The notes beneath the pieces were generated by a model. The model was not told the origin of the DNA. It did no database searches and worked only from the letters and a program-made list of their open reading frames with translations. From Desulfocapsa sp. (lineage in GTDB: Bacteria > Desulfobacterota > Desulfobulbia > Desulfobulbales > Desulfocapsaceae): a stretch of DNA of 7,107 nucleotides. This document shows positions 6,084 through 7,107 of the stretch, piece by piece. The stretch lies in contig JAOZLI010000142.1 of NCBI GenBank assembly GCA_029934915.1, forward strand, positions 1 to 7,107. The letters are read 5' to 3'. Within the stretch, counting starts at the first letter, position 1; every line of letters begins with the position of its first letter. The position numbers and the translations under genes are program-made.

Positions 6084-6112
6084 CTGTTTTACCATTAATT
6101 AGCAGTAAACAG
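6084..6112 (+). other. Leader hairpin upstream of the HX3CX2C protein gene
   Basis: CTGTTTTAC (6084-6092) pairs with GTAAACAG (6105-6112) over 8 bp with one bulged T and a 12-base loop. AACAG at the right side can also pair with CTGTT at 6114-6118, but that loop would be too short. No T-run follows. It may be a 5'-leader structure or part of the repeat-like stretch that follows. Confidence 0.25.
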
Positions 6113-6161
6113 GCTGTTGGGCGGTACCTAAAAGCCTAAACACCTTCAGCCTAAAGGCCTA
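6108..6161. repeat. Degenerate AGCCTAAA-rich stretch, candidate intergenic repeat
   Basis: The stretch contains AGCCTAAA twice (6133-6140 and 6148-6155), plus ACCTAAA and GGCCTA variants, and AGGCT (6111-6115) as the inverse of AGCCT. CCTT-7 bases-AAGG can form a small stem within it. It is noncoding and lies directly upstream of the HX3CX2C protein gene. The composition suggests a decayed repetitive element; other copies in the genome are not shown. Confidence 0.35.
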
Positions 6162-6192
6162 TTTATCACAAAGTAGAGAAAACGACGAACAT

Positions 6193-6576
6193 ATGCAATG
6201 TCAACGACTGATTAAACAGATAAAAGCATGGTATCTCCATGTAAGCAATGAAACCATGGCTCCGGCTCGAATGGTCGCCTTTATTGAAAAGCATGCGCTG
6301 GAATGCGATATCTGTCGGGAAGATCCGGATCTTCAGGAAGAAATTGAAAAAATAACGGAGTTGGTGCTCCCCGAATCCAAAATTCCTAAAGCCGTGCGTA
6401 TGCAGCAGGAACAGGAAGAAATGGCGAAGCAGGAAGCTGCCGCAGAAGCGGAGGAGGAGAGCGTTGCAGGGGACAAAGAAGGCGTTGACGAGGAAGATGT
6501 TGACGAGGAAGATGTTGATGACGAAGCTGAAAAAACTGCTGATGTCGATGAATTGAATGGGAATCTGGAGAATTAA
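6193..6576 (+). CDS. Small protein with anti-sigma-like zinc motif and acidic tail
   Basis: I do not recognise a named family for this 127-residue protein. The N-terminal 60 residues look folded and contain H34-X3-C38-X2-C41, the motif of zinc-binding anti-sigma factors and the related zf-HC2 domain; C3 could supply a fourth ligand, as C11 does in RsrA. TMAPARMVAFIEKH (21-34) would be the helix before the motif. There is no transmembrane segment, unlike many anti-sigma factors, and no sigma factor gene nearby. Residues 70-127 are low-complexity and strongly acidic, with a VDEED repeat (about 98-109), probably disordered. The ATG at 6193 is the only sensible start, but its ribosome binding site is poor. 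The gene is divergent from selC and convergent with the DUF2058 gene, 11 bases away. A soluble metal-binding or protein-binding regulator is possible; function is unknown. Confidence 0.85.
   Translation: MQCQRLIKQIKAWYLHVSNETMAPARMVAFIEKHALECDICREDPDLQEEIEKITELVLPESKIPKAVRMQQEQEEMAKQEAAAEAEEESVAGDKEGVDEEDVDEEDVDDEAEKTADVDELNGNLEN
6484..6528 (+). repeat. 15-bp tandem repeat inside the acidic tail
   Basis: GTTGACGAGGAAGAT occurs twice in tandem (6484-6498 and 6499-6513), followed by a diverged third unit, GTTGATGACGAAGCT. The unit is five codons, so copy changes add or remove VDEED without a frameshift. It encodes the acidic repeat of the HX3CX2C protein. Confidence 0.8.
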
Positions 6577-6599
6577 CAGCTTCGACGTTAGTCTTTTTT
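6573..6599 (+). terminator. Weak terminator-like site between convergent genes
   Basis: TTAAC (6573-6577) can pair with GTTAG (6587-6591), followed by TCTTTTTT. The stem has only five pairs, one of them T-G, and overlaps both stop codons. The T-run is good but the stem is poor, so this is a tentative plus-strand terminator for the HX3CX2C gene. Confidence 0.25.
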
Positions 6600-7067
6600 C
6601 CCTGTATGGAGAGTGACCACTGCTTTCTTGTCACGAGCAGCAATCTGGTGAGCCACCTTGGCGGCCACTATTTCGAACTCTTCGTCAAGTGTGACAATGG
6701 CTAACTGGCCACGGCTGAGTTGCTCTATCATCTCCTCTGCGACAAATATTCTTTTAATTTTGTTTTGTACAACAAAGTTGTAAGGGGTGCCACGTTCGTC
6801 GAGTTCGAGTCGATTTTGCTCAATGAGCTGGCGTACCTGGGATTTTTGTTCTGCCTGTCGTTTTTTCTCGTCACGTTGCAGGTTTAATTCGCGTTCGCGT
6901 TTTGACTGAGCTGCCTGCTCCTTCTGCACCTTTTTGCTTATCTCTGAAGTGCTGTTATCCCCTTTGTTTTGCTTGCGATTGATATGATTGTCACGTTTGA
7001 CCTTACTTGCCTGTTTTTTACTTACCAGTCCAGCTTTGAGAAGTTGAGCTTGAAATGGGTTTGCCAT
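6588..7067 (-). CDS. DUF2058 / YaiL-family protein
   Basis: The 159-residue product matches the DUF2058 family, whose E. coli member is YaiL. The N terminus FQAQLLKAGLVSKKQASKVK (5-24) is the family hallmark. It is followed by a long, highly charged, probably coiled-coil segment rich in K, R, E and Q (about 25-75), then QVRQLIEQNRLELDERGTPYNF (77-98) and a small C-terminal domain with KIKRIFVAEEMIEQLSRGQLAIV (103-125) and VAHQIAARD (138-146). It lacks the acidic C-terminal extension of E. coli YaiL, so it is a shorter version. The family has been described as nucleoprotein or polynucleotide-associated, but no reaction is established; the basic coil is consistent with nucleic-acid binding. The ATG at 7067 follows AGG at about 10 bases. 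It converges with the HX3CX2C gene, so the two are not an operon. Confidence 0.88.
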   Translation of the reverse strand: MANPFQAQLLKAGLVSKKQASKVKRDNHINRKQNKGDNSTSEISKKVQKEQAAQSKRERELNLQRDEKKRQAEQKSQVRQLIEQNRLELDERGTPYNFVVQNKIKRIFVAEEMIEQLSRGQLAIVTLDEEFEIVAAKVAHQIAARDKKAVVTLHTGKKD

Positions 7068-7107
7068 AATATCTTTAACCTGATTGAATTTCTACTGAGT
7101 GAACCCC

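Noticed and set aside
6386..6643. Minus-strand open frame of 85 codons over the acidic tail region
   Set aside because: Its histidine/glutamine/proline-rich product is the antisense image of the repetitive acidic codons and it overlaps two better genes.
1..7107. CRISPR array, transposase or complete insertion sequence
   Set aside because: No regularly spaced repeats, no transposase-like reading frame and no paired terminal repeats with target duplication were found.

Overview
This window looks like chromosomal DNA from a selenocysteine-using Gram-negative bacterium of moderate GC content. The best guess is Desulfobacterota (sulfate reducers of the Desulfobulbus/Desulfotalea kind). That placement is an inference from the style of the proteins: a GlyQ-type glycyl-tRNA synthetase, a tRNA-Sec gene, a YaiL/DUF2058 protein, and a small HX3CX2C protein next to selC. 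No database search was possible.

Layout. Positions 1-361 hold only the C-terminal third of a nitroreductase, cut off at its 5' side. Converging on it from the minus strand is a two-gene unit, a YccU-like CoA-binding-domain protein followed 10 bases later by a complete uvrA (excinuclease ABC subunit A, nucleotide excision repair). The divergent gap 3629-4001 is rich in structure. It holds a 16-bp dyad, a minus-strand terminator-like hairpin in the leader of the CoA-binding/uvrA unit, a 126-bp interrupted palindrome (3766-3891) that looks like a dispersed repeat, and a further inverted repeat before glyQ. Complete glyQ follows on the plus strand, but its usual partner glyS is not next to it. 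In its place is a RelE/ParE-type toxin-antitoxin pair (5060-5540).

Positions 5541-5900 look like the scar of an integrated element. A 51-codon piece of a tyrosine-recombinase N-terminal (arm-binding) domain, with its own ribosome binding site, lies 116 bases from the 3' end of selC, a classic island attachment site. selC (tRNA-Sec, anticodon UCA, encoded CCA) has a recognisable promoter and terminator. Beyond it are a small protein with a zinc-binding anti-sigma-like HX3CX2C motif and a very acidic tail, and, convergent with it, a DUF2058/YaiL-family protein.

The housekeeping genes (uvrA, glyQ, selC) do not form one pathway. The accessory parts (palindrome, toxin-antitoxin pair, integrase remnant, nitroreductase stump) sit in the gaps between them. 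I see no convincing new multi-gene system. The most worthwhile leads are the selC-linked integration scar, the large palindrome, the leader hairpin upstream of the uvrA unit, and the HX3CX2C protein.
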